Both the position numbers and the translations under genes were made by a program. A stretch of 64,000 nt of DNA from JANXQG01 sp963804375 (GTDB taxonomy: Bacteria; Planctomycetota; Planctomycetia; Pirellulales; Thermoguttaceae), in assembly GCA_963804375.1 (NCBI GenBank), contig CAWDQE010000015.1, forward strand, positions 806,001 to 870,000, written 5' to 3'. Below, piece after piece: positions 26,537 through 34,664 of this stretch. Each line of letters starts with the position of its first letter. Position 1 is the stretch's first letter. Under the pieces are notes generated by a model. That model was given only the letters and a program-made list of their open reading frames with translations. It was not told the DNA's origin and ran no database searches.

Positions 26537-27223
26537 ATGTCCATCCCAGCCAATTCGACCGTTGGTCTCCTGCTGGGTGGCGGATTGGATAGCGCCATCT
26601 TGCTCGGAACGCTCCTGGAACGCAACTGCCGGGTTCAACCGTTCTATGTTCGTTCGCACCTCGTGTGGGAGATCGCAGAGTTCGCGGCGGTGCGACAACT
26701 CCTGGCGACGATGGCCTCGCCTCAACTGGCGGAAGTCGTCGTGCTGGACATGCCGGCCGATGACCTGTACGGCGATCATTGGAGTGTGACCGGCCGCGGC
26801 ACGCCCGACGCCCATGCGTCCGACGCGGCCGTGTACCTGCCCGGCAGGAACCCGTTGCTCTTGATCAAGCCGGCCATCTGGTGCGTCCTGCACGGCATCG
26901 GGGAGTTGGCCGTGGCCGTGCTCGCGACAAACCCGTTCGGAGACGCCACGCCTGGATTTTTTCAAGACTTCCAGTCGGCCTTGTGTCGGGCGACCGGCGC
27001 CGCGGTGCGGCTTTCTGCCCCTTTCGCACAAATGACGAAAGGCCAGGTCATGGAACTCGGCCGCCATTTGCCCTTGGACCTGACCTTTTGTTGCATTTCG
27101 CCCGTCGACGGCCTGCACTGCGGACTCTGCAACAAGTGTCGGGAGAGGATGGAAGCGTTCCGCACCGCCGGGCTAGAAGATCGAACGTTTTATGCGAGTG
27201 GTACACAGGAGAAGTGCGGCTGA
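26537..27223 (+). CDS. QueC-like PP-loop ATPase
   Basis: 228 residues. The N-terminal PP-loop reads LLLGGGLDSAILLG (usual SGGLDS; the Ser is Gly here), the AMP-forming ATP site of the 7-cyano-7-deazaguanine synthase superfamily. The C-terminal C-x8-C-G-L-C-N-K-C motif is the zinc site of QueC proteins. The middle contains the substrate-side segment NPFGDATPGFFQDF. QueC itself makes preQ0 from 7-carboxy-7-deazaguanine for queuosine and related pathways; this protein is diverged enough that its substrate is open. The stop codon overlaps the ATG of the SDR gene (TGATG), so the two are translationally coupled. No other deazapurine genes (queD, queE, folE) are near. A GTG at 26531 is an alternative start. 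Confidence 0.7.
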   Translation: MSIPANSTVGLLLGGGLDSAILLGTLLERNCRVQPFYVRSHLVWEIAEFAAVRQLLATMASPQLAEVVVLDMPADDLYGDHWSVTGRGTPDAHASDAAVYLPGRNPLLLIKPAIWCVLHGIGELAVAVLATNPFGDATPGFFQDFQSALCRATGAAVRLSAPFAQMTKGQVMELGRHLPLDLTFCCISPVDGLHCGLCNKCRERMEAFRTAGLEDRTFYASGTQEKCG

Positions 27224-28002
27224 TGTCGTCGTCTATCAAAGGTGTGGCGTTGGTGACCGGGGCCGGCAATCGCCGTGTCGGCAACACCGTTGCCCGAATG
27301 CTTGCCGAGCGGGGCTACGACATCGCCCTCCACTACCATACCTCGAGAGACTCCGCACGCCAGAGCGTGACCGAGTTCCGCGCTCTGGCCGTGCAGGCCA
27401 AGGCATTCCAGGCCAATGTTGCCAGCGAGTCGGAGGTGGACCGCCTCTTCGCCGAGGTGCATCGCCGGTTCGGCCGCCTTGATGTCCTCGTGACGGCGGC
27501 CTCATTGTTTCGCTCCAAGAGCCTGGAACTGACCACGGCCGATGACATTTGCGGGAACTTCGAGGTCGACGTGCTGGGGACCTTCCTATGTTGCCGGCGC
27601 GCCGGGCTGATGATGGCCGAGCAGCCACAAGGCGGTTTGATCGTGACCATCGCCGACTGGGCCGTTCTGCGGCCCTATCGGGACTACGCCGCCTATCTCA
27701 TCGCCAAGGGCACGATCCCAACCATGACCCGGATGTTGGCCGTCGAACTGGCGCGGCGGAACCGGGCGGTTCGCGTCAACTGCATCATGCCCGGTCCCGT
27801 GATGATCCCCGCGGATTTGCCCGACGAGGAGCGTCAGGAGTCCATTGCCGGGACGCTCGTTCATCGGGAAGGCCGGCCGGAAAACGTAGGCAAGGCAGTG
27901 CTCTCGTTTATCGACAACGATTTTGTCACGGGGGCCTCGCTCGTCGTGGATGGCGGTCGGCTGCTCGCCGGCGGCAATCCCGCACAGGGCTTGCCATACT
28001 AA
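27223..28002 (+). CDS. Short-chain dehydrogenase/reductase (pteridine-reductase-like)
   Basis: 259 residues with the classical SDR Rossmann fold. The cofactor motif is ALVTGAGNRRVGN (T-G-x3-R-x-G form, which favours NADPH and occurs in pteridine reductases), then VLVTAASLF (the N-A-A-G equivalent), and the catalytic Y-x3-K as YLIAKG. The C-terminal NCIMPGPVMIP and GASLVVDGGRLL are standard. The usual catalytic Ser position is replaced in VTIADWAVLRPY, so activity on alcohols is not certain. It starts inside the stop of the QueC-like gene, strongly suggesting one metabolic step in the same pathway, perhaps reduction of a pterin or deazapurine. Specific function is inferred from motif and context only. 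Confidence 0.8.
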   Translation: MSSSIKGVALVTGAGNRRVGNTVARMLAERGYDIALHYHTSRDSARQSVTEFRALAVQAKAFQANVASESEVDRLFAEVHRRFGRLDVLVTAASLFRSKSLELTTADDICGNFEVDVLGTFLCCRRAGLMMAEQPQGGLIVTIADWAVLRPYRDYAAYLIAKGTIPTMTRMLAVELARRNRAVRVNCIMPGPVMIPADLPDEERQESIAGTLVHREGRPENVGKAVLSFIDNDFVTGASLVVDGGRLLAGGNPAQGLPY

Positions 28003-28024
28003 CCCAAAGTGCTGAGCTCATCCT

Positions 28025-28165
28025 ATCAATTGGCTGCTTGGCGGAAGTCAGGCGGGAGTCAAATTGCCTGCCGGTCAAGAAAAAACACCAGTTTCCTGAC
28101 TTTTGGACGCTGGTCATGCCGCTTGGACGTGCCGGTTAGGGTGACCGCCGCAGGTTAGCTGGGCT
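28025..28165. repeat. Dispersed ~140-bp repeat, copy B
   Basis: Starts CAATTGGCTGCTTGGCGGAA and includes GTCAGGCGGGAGTCAAATTG, GGTCAAGAAAAAACACCAG, TTTCCTGACTTTTGGACGCT and GGTGACCGCCGCAGGTTAGC. It matches copies A (19639) and C (26305) in the same block order. Confidence 0.65.
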
Positions 28166-28267
28166 GACGGCGTCATGACTTACTGCGACGAATTGCCAAG
28201 AAACGCCGCGAGGCAGGATTCTCCAACCCGATATTGCACGGTCGTCCACCGGCGCATCGCGTTTCTC

Positions 28268-28851
28268 CTACTTCTTGAAATGGGCCGGGTCATAGACCTT
28301 GACCAGCGAGACGTCGTCGATCCGGGTAAACTCCCCGTCCTTTTGCCTCGGGGCGCCGAACGCGGCAACGCAGCGCATCGCGCCGGCCGCCGTGGTGAAC
28401 AGCAGTTCGCCCTGCCTCTACTGGGATTGCGCGCCCTGGGGTATTCACCCCTGTACTCCTGCGCCACGCCTTCCGAGACGGTTACGCTACCGAACCTCGG
28501 GCCGCTGCCGCTCGGCATCGGATTCTGCTTGACCCACCAGGCGAGTCGGTAGCGGCAGCCGGGCTGGACGGGGAAACTGGTGATCCAATGGCCCAAGTAC
28601 GCGTACAAGTTCTTGCCGATGGCCAGCGAATGCTGGCCGCTGTGGGCTTCGCCGGCATCCCAGGAGTACTTCGATACGTCCCCTTCGACGTGCGACGTGT
28701 ACCAATCGGGCAGATGCGGGTTGAGCTTGCGCCACTCCCGCGCCTTGAGGTCCTTGTCGGAATAGAACTCCTTGGCTGGCTTTTGCACGGGCTCCAGGCT
28801 CGGATGGTCCAGCAGGTTCCGCTTCACGTCCGGCGCCTCGGCCAGGGTCAT
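28268..28851 (-). pseudogene. Carbohydrate-binding-like domain, paralogous tail of the DUF4838 protein (frameshifted)
   Basis: The ATG overlaps the TGA of the upstream DUF4838 gene (ATGA). The first ~115 codons (LPDWYTSHVEGDVSKYSWDA, QHSLAIGKNLYAYLGHWITS, PGCRYRLAWWVKQNP) are homologous to the C-terminal domain of the neighbour (AGNLPGWYFYKYPPF-like and PGCRYRISFWVKENP). At about 28425-28445 the frame shifts; the neighbouring frame then gives GELLFTTAAGAMRCVAAFGA and RIDDVSLVKVYDPAHFKK before a stop at 28268. One missing base explains this. The domain resembles jelly-roll carbohydrate-binding modules with a conserved D-D-V-S ending. It may be a second module of the upstream protein or a companion gene. 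Confidence 0.6.
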
Positions 28852-31418
28852 TTCTCACCTCCAGCGAAGAAGGAGGGATCGAAGGCCTTGGCCACGGAGA
28901 CGTCGTCAATCCACGTGGACTCGCCCGGCTTTTGTTGGCGGGCGCCGAAGATGAGGACAGCGGTGCTCACACCCGAGGGCACCGAGAAGGTTGCCTGCAC
29001 GTGGCGCCATTCGGAGAGACCCCCAAGGGGGTAAGGCACTTTGAACCCGGGGTTCTCTACACCGACATCCGGCAGCCACTTCGCATCAGGGGCTTCTGTC
29101 CAGACCTTCTGCGCGTTCTGCCAGTGGATCACTAACCCCTCACCCTTGGCGACGGGCTGTGGGTTCTCTTTGACCCAGAAGGAGATCCGGTAACGGCAGC
29201 CCGGCGTAACCGGCAGACCGTAAATGAAGCAAGCGTACATTTGATCCTCGCCAATGGCGAAGGAACCCTTTCCCGAGTGGGTTTCGGTGCGATCCCAGGA
29301 CAAGCTGGCCCGGAAGGGCGGGTATTTGTAGAAGTACCAGCCGGGCAGGTTTCCGGGCGCGGGATGCCAGTCGAACCGCGCAAGGTCAGCATCGGAGTAT
29401 TGGACGGCTCCGGGCGCCTGGCCGGGGCCAGGCATAAGGTTTTGGGTAGGAGCGGCCGGCGCCTCCGCGGTGTAGACCTGGGTCAGAAGTAGCGCCTTGA
29501 GCCTGGCATCGGTTTCCTGCGCGGCGGCTTTGCGCCAGAAGGCGCCGATGGTCTGCTTATCGCCCTTCGCCTCGCGCCGCAGACACTCCGTTGCCAGGTC
29601 GAGGTTTCTGTCGCCTTCGCGTTGGACGATCACGTCGATGGGCGCGCCCTGGCGGAAACAGGCCATTGCATCCTTCCCCGGCTTGTAGAATATGAGGCGC
29701 TGATCGTTGTCACTGATCTGGTAGTTGGCGATGCCGTCGAGGGCCGTCAAGCTGTGCCGAATCGTGCCGATCGTCTTCTTGATTTGGGCCTCGTCCCCGA
29801 TCGTCTGCGTGGCCTGGAGGTCTCGGGCGTCCAGGTAGGCAGCGACGTGCAGCTCGCCCAGGCCCCAGAGCTCGCGAAAGAGCGCCACTCTCCGGGCGGC
29901 GTTCGCGTCCTTCGCCAGGCGGGTGGCCTCGCTCAGCTTGTTGTCGAGGTAGGTCAGGTCTGCCCGCGTGTATTCCTGGTACTGGGCGGTAAAATCGGCG
30001 CCGCCCCAGATGCAATCCGCGCGAGGGTCGGTGGGATCGGCCATGCGTCCATAGATCGCTTCAATCCGATCGTAGAACTCGTGCATCGGGACGGCCGCCT
30101 CGGCATAGAAGCTGCTGAAGTAGTCGTCGAGGAGGGCATCAATGTTGGCATTGATGTTCCACGCGAGCTCGTTGAGGACATAAAATCGCGGGCCCTCATA
30201 AAGACTGGTCCGGCCGCCGATCTCGAACCAGCCGCCGCGGAGGCCATCCTCGCGGTAGGCCTTCTTCCAGGCGTTGCCGACGTAATGCGGGTAGTACCTG
30301 GGCAGGACAAAGCCGGACTCGCCGGAGGCGTAGTCCCAGCCGTAGATGCCGGTCAGCTTCGCGCCGGCCTCGTGCCAGAGCCGGAGCCTCTCACCGTTGC
30401 GGGCCTGACCTTCCATCACCTCCACATAGATGTTGGGCCCAACCTTGATGTTGTGAGGCACCGGTCCGGCCTGCCCATAGGCGAGGAAGCCAACATACTT
30501 GTCGGGGAAATCCTTCTGGAAGAGGCGTGCCACGGCGTTGGCGAAAACGAGGTACTGGTTGCCGTACTCCTTCCGCCATGCCATGCAGTTCGGGCACTGA
30601 CAGTCGCCGCCGCCGTCGTTGATCCCCACCGACAGGCCCAGGGCAGAGCGCTGGTTCTTGAAGAACGTCCGCGCGTAGTCCACGGCGATGGCCGGCAGGT
30701 CGGGGTTGCTCACGCAGGGCTGCCAGGCCTCGTCCGGCCCAGCCTTCTCCCGCTTGCCGTCCATCATGCCGTAGTACTCTGGGTGGGTCGCCATGTACTT
30801 GCTGGGCGGGTATATCTCGTCGAGGTTGTGCGTGGCCTGAAGAGTGAGGCGCCATGCGCGGGTGAAGCCTCCCACCCCGCCGCCGCCGCTCGCCAGGGTG
30901 ATGAATGACGGATTCTCCCGGAGATTGAGATCCGAGGGCAGCGTGACGACCGGATGATGGGGAACCACTTCGCCGAGGTCCCCGGGCATGAAGCTCCGGT
31001 AGCCGCCATAGCGCTTGAGGAAGTCGAAGACCGCGTAGTCGGTTCCACCGCGGTACTTGCCGGCGATGACCATGTTATCGCCATCGGCCAATTTCAGGTA
31101 ATAGCCGTAGGGGTGAAGAGCATCGAAGTCGAGCTTCAAAGACCGTACGTAGGCGTCCCTGCCCACGTGGATCTTCAACGCGCCGGCGGGGGCCTTGGCG
31201 GGATCGGCGATCACCGCCAGGTCGTGTCCGACGATCTCCTTGAGATACTTTGCCAGCGTGGCGGCGTGGTCGGTGCTCTCCTCTGCGCGGAGGATTACCG
31301 CGGACCTCCTCTGGCCGCGCAGGGAAAACACCTCCGCGTTGCCGGCGGCGGCCAACGGCGCGGCCATGCCGCACAGCCCGATCCAACAAACCACAATCGT
31401 CACAATCAATCTTTTCAT
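28848..31418 (-). CDS. DUF4838 glycoside-hydrolase-like protein with C-terminal carbohydrate-binding domain
   Basis: 856 residues. AAGGAG precedes the ATG; a signal peptide (IVTIVVCWIGLCGMAAPLAA) exports it. The N-terminal domain (VILRAEESTDHAATLAKYLK, IVIAGKYRGGTDYAVFDFL-like) resembles the alpha-glucuronidase N-terminal fold. The DUF4838 core has LSVGINDGGGDCQCPNCMAW and NIYVEVMEGQARNGERLRLW, a pattern with conserved Cys and acidic residues in a TIM-barrel-like domain. The last ~200 residues form a jelly-roll-like module ending TWIDDVSVAKAFDPSFF. A role in uronic-acid or complex polysaccharide breakdown is inferred from the family. It is followed by an overlapping paralogous domain and preceded 19 bases upstream by an unassigned gene. 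Confidence 0.8.
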   Translation of the reverse strand: MKRLIVTIVVCWIGLCGMAAPLAAAGNAEVFSLRGQRRSAVILRAEESTDHAATLAKYLKEIVGHDLAVIADPAKAPAGALKIHVGRDAYVRSLKLDFDALHPYGYYLKLADGDNMVIAGKYRGGTDYAVFDFLKRYGGYRSFMPGDLGEVVPHHPVVTLPSDLNLRENPSFITLASGGGGVGGFTRAWRLTLQATHNLDEIYPPSKYMATHPEYYGMMDGKREKAGPDEAWQPCVSNPDLPAIAVDYARTFFKNQRSALGLSVGINDGGGDCQCPNCMAWRKEYGNQYLVFANAVARLFQKDFPDKYVGFLAYGQAGPVPHNIKVGPNIYVEVMEGQARNGERLRLWHEAGAKLTGIYGWDYASGESGFVLPRYYPHYVGNAWKKAYREDGLRGGWFEIGGRTSLYEGPRFYVLNELAWNINANIDALLDDYFSSFYAEAAVPMHEFYDRIEAIYGRMADPTDPRADCIWGGADFTAQYQEYTRADLTYLDNKLSEATRLAKDANAARRVALFRELWGLGELHVAAYLDARDLQATQTIGDEAQIKKTIGTIRHSLTALDGIANYQISDNDQRLIFYKPGKDAMACFRQGAPIDVIVQREGDRNLDLATECLRREAKGDKQTIGAFWRKAAAQETDARLKALLLTQVYTAEAPAAPTQNLMPGPGQAPGAVQYSDADLARFDWHPAPGNLPGWYFYKYPPFRASLSWDRTETHSGKGSFAIGEDQMYACFIYGLPVTPGCRYRISFWVKENPQPVAKGEGLVIHWQNAQKVWTEAPDAKWLPDVGVENPGFKVPYPLGGLSEWRHVQATFSVPSGVSTAVLIFGARQQKPGESTWIDDVSVAKAFDPSFFAGGEK

Positions 31419-31436
31419 GTTCTTTCTCCTTACGTC

Positions 31437-31712
31437 CTATTGCACCTGTGTCCAAGCAATGCCACCGCCGCCATTGATGCGGAAGGCGCCGCCATCATAC
31501 CAGCAGGTATGAGTGCAGCGGAACTGATGGATATAGCCCGTGGCCGCATCTTGGTAGTAATCGCCCTTCCCAGCCCCCAGCAGGTCGTCCCCAAACGCGC
31601 AGACATTGGTGGGGGCACTGGTGCTCGGCCCGATAATGGTCTTCCTGCCCTTCACCGTGATGCCTGAAGGCCAGGTGGCGCTTGCCGTGGCGATAATGGA
31701 GTCGTGGGGCAT
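31437..31712 (-). CDS. Unassigned protein upstream of the DUF4838 gene (possibly truncated)
   Basis: 91 residues from ATG 31712 (GTG 31721 is an alternative); the frame continues open upstream, so the 5' end may be missing. The sequence has SGITVKGRKTIIGPSTSAPT, CAFGDDLLGAGKGDYYQDAA and a cysteine pair in HQFRCTHTCWYDGG, ending GGGIAWTQVQ. The Gly/Ser/Thr-rich, aromatic C-terminal pattern suggests an exported beta-rich or pilin-like tail, but no family was recognised. It ends 19 bases before the DUF4838 start, so it could be in the same transcript. Confidence 0.4.
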   Translation of the reverse strand: MPHDSIIATASATWPSGITVKGRKTIIGPSTSAPTNVCAFGDDLLGAGKGDYYQDAATGYIHQFRCTHTCWYDGGAFRINGGGGIAWTQVQ

Positions 31713-31904
31713 GCTTGCCACCCGAATGAGGCGTCTCCGGTGATTCGCTGTTGACGCGACAACGCCGCGGACCGAAAATACGGGTACAGGCCGTGCCCGA
31801 AGGATTGCGTGCGCAACCCACGTTGCCGGAGGGGCAGATGGGGAGACTGTTCATCGGGCCACTTCGGCGGCCACAGTAGTGTTGGCGGCAGCGAACTCGA
31901 TGAT

Positions 31905-33023
31905 ATGAGCGTAGCAGAATCGCAACCCGTCGCACCGATGCCCAAGCTCCGCCGGCTCTGGCCCACGCCCGGCTGGCTAGTGGTCGGCTTGCTTGTCGTG
32001 GAGTGCCTCCTGTGGCTCTCGGAACGCTTCGGTTGGCCGGCCTGGCACAAGGGTTATGCGGTTTTGGCTGCTGTCGCCAGTGTGGCCGTGGTAATGTTGC
32101 TCATGCTGCTTTCGTTCGTCGCGAGTCTGCTTTTTCGGTGGCGGTTCCAGTTCAGCGTCCGCTCGTTTTTGGTCTTGGTTGTCGCCGTCGCTCTCCCATT
32201 TATTGATCTTCGCATTGCAAATGAGCCATGTAGGCCGGAACAAGCTTGCGCAGTTCCGGCGTTGATGCCGATTCGTGCCGGAACCGACCCGCTGCGCGGG
32301 TACCCCGAAGCCTGTTCCGGCCTACGCCCCTGCCCCACAACTCATTGGCTCATTTTCAATGCAAAGATCAATAATTGGCTTGCCGTGGAACTTCGGCGGG
32401 CCAGGCAACAACGGGAGGCCCTAGCAGGAATTGAGAAGTTGGGTGGGATTGTGACTTCGTCAACAAAGCGACCCGTCGGCGGTCCCCGGCTGCCGTCGCA
32501 AGTTCTTCTCCCTCTCGTTTACACGGACCCATCAGGGCCTGCTTGGCTTCGATGTCTACTGGGGGAGGATTTCTTCCAGACCGTTCGGGCCGTCGATTTC
32601 GAAACTGGCGAAGTTACGGATGAGTGGCTTGAGCATCTCAAGAGAGTGAACCAGCTCCAGCAAGTTGTGTTGAGGCAAACCGCGGTCACCGATGCGGGAT
32701 TAGAAAACCTCAGCGCGCTAGACCAGCTTGAGACGCTGGACCTTGGCTGGACCGAGATCACGGACGCCGGGTTGGTTCACCTCCAAGGGTTGACCCGACT
32801 TCAATGGCTGGACCTCAGCGGGACCGAGATCACGGACGCCGGGTTGGTTCACCTCCAAGGGTTGACCCGACTTCAATGGCTGGACCTGACGAACACCAAA
32901 GTGACTGATGAAGGCGTGAAGAAACTCCAGCAGGCATTGCGGAGCTGCAAGATACGTACCGACGTTTTGTCAGAAAGTTGGAGAGACGGCAGAATGTCGG
33001 AGGCAAAAAAACGCCATCACTGA
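31905..33023 (+). CDS. Membrane-anchored leucine-rich-repeat protein carrying an in-frame MITE
   Basis: About 372 residues from ATG 31905. Two N-terminal membrane helices (WLVVGLLVVECLLWL and AVVMLLMLLSFVASLLF) lead to the R-W-R-F-Q-F-S-V-R-S motif with a third hydrophobic strand, a layout shared with the gene at 49114. Between FIDLRI and IINNWLAVEL-like sequence lie 57 extra codons compared with that paralogue; these are a mobile element (32203-32371). The C-terminal half has LRRs of the bacterial cysteine-free 24-residue type (LDLGWTEITDAGLVHLQGLT), including one exactly duplicated 72-bp unit. LRRs usually mediate protein binding; here they probably face one side of the membrane. No partner gene is obvious. 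Confidence 0.75.
   Translation: MSVAESQPVAPMPKLRRLWPTPGWLVVGLLVVECLLWLSERFGWPAWHKGYAVLAAVASVAVVMLLMLLSFVASLLFRWRFQFSVRSFLVLVVAVALPFIDLRIANEPCRPEQACAVPALMPIRAGTDPLRGYPEACSGLRPCPTTHWLIFNAKINNWLAVELRRARQQREALAGIEKLGGIVTSSTKRPVGGPRLPSQVLLPLVYTDPSGPAWLRCLLGEDFFQTVRAVDFETGEVTDEWLEHLKRVNQLQQVVLRQTAVTDAGLENLSALDQLETLDLGWTEITDAGLVHLQGLTRLQWLDLSGTEITDAGLVHLQGLTRLQWLDLTNTKVTDEGVKKLQQALRSCKIRTDVLSESWRDGRMSEAKKRHH
32203..32371. mobile_element. 169-bp MITE with TA target duplication, inserted in frame in an LRR gene
   Basis: The left end TTGATCTTCGCATTGCAAAT and the complement of the right end (TTGATCTTTGCATTGAAAAT) match at about 26 of 28 positions, and TA flanks both sides (32201-32202 and 32372-32373). 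Removing the element and one TA restores CCATTTAATTGGCTTGCC (P-F-N-W-L-A), matching P-C-S-W-L-A in the paralogue at 49114. TA duplication points to a Tc1/mariner (IS630-type) transposase acting in trans. The inside holds another palindrome (AGGCCGGAACAAGC / GCCTGTTCCGGCCT). Insert plus TA is 171 bp, exactly 57 codons, and no stop occurs in the reading frame. Confidence 0.8.
32749..32892 (+). repeat. Exact tandem duplication of one 72-bp LRR unit
   Basis: GACCGAGATCACGGACGCCG through CAATGGCTGGACCT occurs at 32749 and again at 32821 with identical bases, one 24-residue LRR each. The identity at DNA level shows a very recent unit duplication in the LRR gene. Confidence 0.9.
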
Positions 33024-33047
33024 TATTCGAAGCGGGAGTGGGGGTAG

Positions 33048-33209
33048 AGTCGAGACGTCGCCCAGCGGGTATATGACGTGTTTTTTGATGACGAAGGAAA
33101 AGCAGTTCGCTTTCAACGATACCTTTTTATACACGGCGATCCTTCGACTGGAATGACCGAATATGACTTGAAGGAACAAAGGGTAGAGTCGGGAGAAGGG
33201 AAAGGATAG
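33048..33209 (+). pseudogene. C-terminal remnant of an unrecognised protein
   Basis: A startless frame of 53 codons after a stop reads like genuine protein: RDVAQRVYDVFFDDEGKAV and FQRYLFIHGDPSTGMTEYDL, then a charged end. No family is assigned. It lies just behind the LRR gene in a decayed stretch. Confidence 0.3.
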
Positions 33210-33567
33210 AGTGGAGAGGTTCCACATAATTCCGTTTCCCGGAACGTAACGGGTCCACCCCGAGTGCCAACGGTTGGCAGTCGAGCGCAGCCATTGCCGC
33301 GCCAAGCACCCCCTGCTGCGCGTCTGGCGGCCCGGCTGAGATAGGCGCTGCTGTCGGCGAGAGGAAGTGCCGAAACTCATGCCGAGCAAGACGGACGACA
33401 GCGCGGCCCAGGAATCGATGTAAGCCGATCTCGATGATTGCGATCCAAATCGGCATCGATCTGGTCGCGTGACGCAGCGGGTTTCGCTCGTGCCCGGATG
33501 GCTGGGCTTTACGACGTGCTTCGAGAACGAGTGCGGAGTACGGCGATGTACGGATATTTAGCCAATC
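33210..33567. other. Decayed region between LRR gene and DUF1559 remnant
   Basis: No intact gene. Part of it probably is the degraded middle of the DUF1559-type gene whose tail follows, but no frame is long enough to support that. Confidence 0.3.
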
Positions 33568-34062
33568 GTGACGGGTTGCCCAGGTGTTTCCGCCGGGCTT
33601 TCCAGCGTGAGTGCCCCACGAGTGCCTGCAAGCTTGCTGCCAAGTAAGACCATCATGCTTGTCGAAGTGGCCGAATCGGGCATTGCCTGGACGGAACCAC
33701 GGGACTTGCCGCTGGACGCGGTTGGATCGCCGGTGGTGTCGAGCAAACATGGCCAAGGCAAAGATTTTTTCTTCACCTATGACGGACCCTCCAGCTTCAA
33801 CGTGGCGATGACCGATGGCAGCGTGCACTACCTGCCGCCCGGCAGTTTTTCGACCGACAGACAGCGGAAAATGTTGCAGATTGGAGGCTTCGGGGCAGAC
33901 GAGCAAGAAGGAATGTCGTCTCGTGCCACGACCTACGGAATGGAGCGGCACCTGAACTGGCCCAACATTGCCGCCCTGGCCGTCTGGCTGCTGTCGGTGG
34001 GCACGCTGCTGACGCACGCGGTGCGGAGCAGGAAGGTCGTGCCGGTTTCTCCGCCATCGTAG
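33568..34062 (+). pseudogene. DUF1559-type protein, C-terminal remnant with membrane anchor
   Basis: About 164 codons without a proper start; a stop precedes the frame closely. The region TIMLVEVAESGIAWTEPRDL and VAMTDGSVHYLPPGS is the typical end of planctomycete DUF1559 pilin-like proteins (the H-x9-DG-type turn before the last strand). Beyond it, HLNWPNIAALAVWLLSVGTL followed by THAVRSRK is a hydrophobic helix plus basic cluster not normal for DUF1559; a similar anchor occurs near 34730-34800. The pilin-like N-terminal helix is missing, so this is a broken gene. Confidence 0.5.
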
Positions 34063-34262
34063 CCCAAGGAACGTGCCCGCCAGCACGGCCGCCGAGCCCT
34101 TATGGGCTTTTCGCCAACAGGGGCATCGAAGGCCCTTGGGGGGCCTCAGAATGCGGGGTTGGCTGGGTGATTGCCAGGGGCGTGGGCGTGGGCGTATACT
34201 ACTGAGAGCGTCGAGGAATGTGTGATGTCCCGTAGAGCGAACCTGCACAGTTTGAGGCCGGT

Positions 34263-34664
34263 ATGCCCTCGATCAGTGAATGGACTTCCGAGTCGCGGAG
34301 ACTGCGTTTTGAATTTCACGGCGGTTTCATGGATGGGCAAGTCGTCGTCGGCAACACTTCGGTCAAGGATGAAAATACGTCGCTGCTCTGGCGGTACTAT
34401 TACCTGACAGATGGAGGTCGTATCGGAACGCGGTTTGACGAATTTGTAAGTTCGCAATCCGAGAAAACTACTTGGGCCGCCGCGATCAAGGAAGCCTTGG
34501 ATGCAAAGGACACTCGTACCGCCGCAGATCTTTTCCAGAGGATGGATCGCCGGCAAGCGTATCACGTTACACAGCGAGAGGAGCGGCCAGACGAGATCCT
34601 GATACGGCTGGATGTCGTTGACGACGATACTCCGCCGCCTGCGGCGGATAAGCCTACTGACTAA
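34263..34664 (+). CDS. Hypothetical protein
   Basis: 133 residues starting MPSISEWTSESRRLRFEFHG. The sequence alternates strands (FMDGQVVVGN, WRYYYLTDGGRIGTRF) and a helix (TWAAAIKEALDAKDTRTAAD), ending with EERPDEILIRLDVVDDD. It reads as a compact soluble alpha/beta protein, and similar short planctomycete proteins with G-R-x-G-T-R-F exist, but I cannot name a function. The start is chosen at the first ATG; an extension upstream has no ribosome site. Confidence 0.55.
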   Translation: MPSISEWTSESRRLRFEFHGGFMDGQVVVGNTSVKDENTSLLWRYYYLTDGGRIGTRFDEFVSSQSEKTTWAAAIKEALDAKDTRTAADLFQRMDRRQAYHVTQREERPDEILIRLDVVDDDTPPPAADKPTD

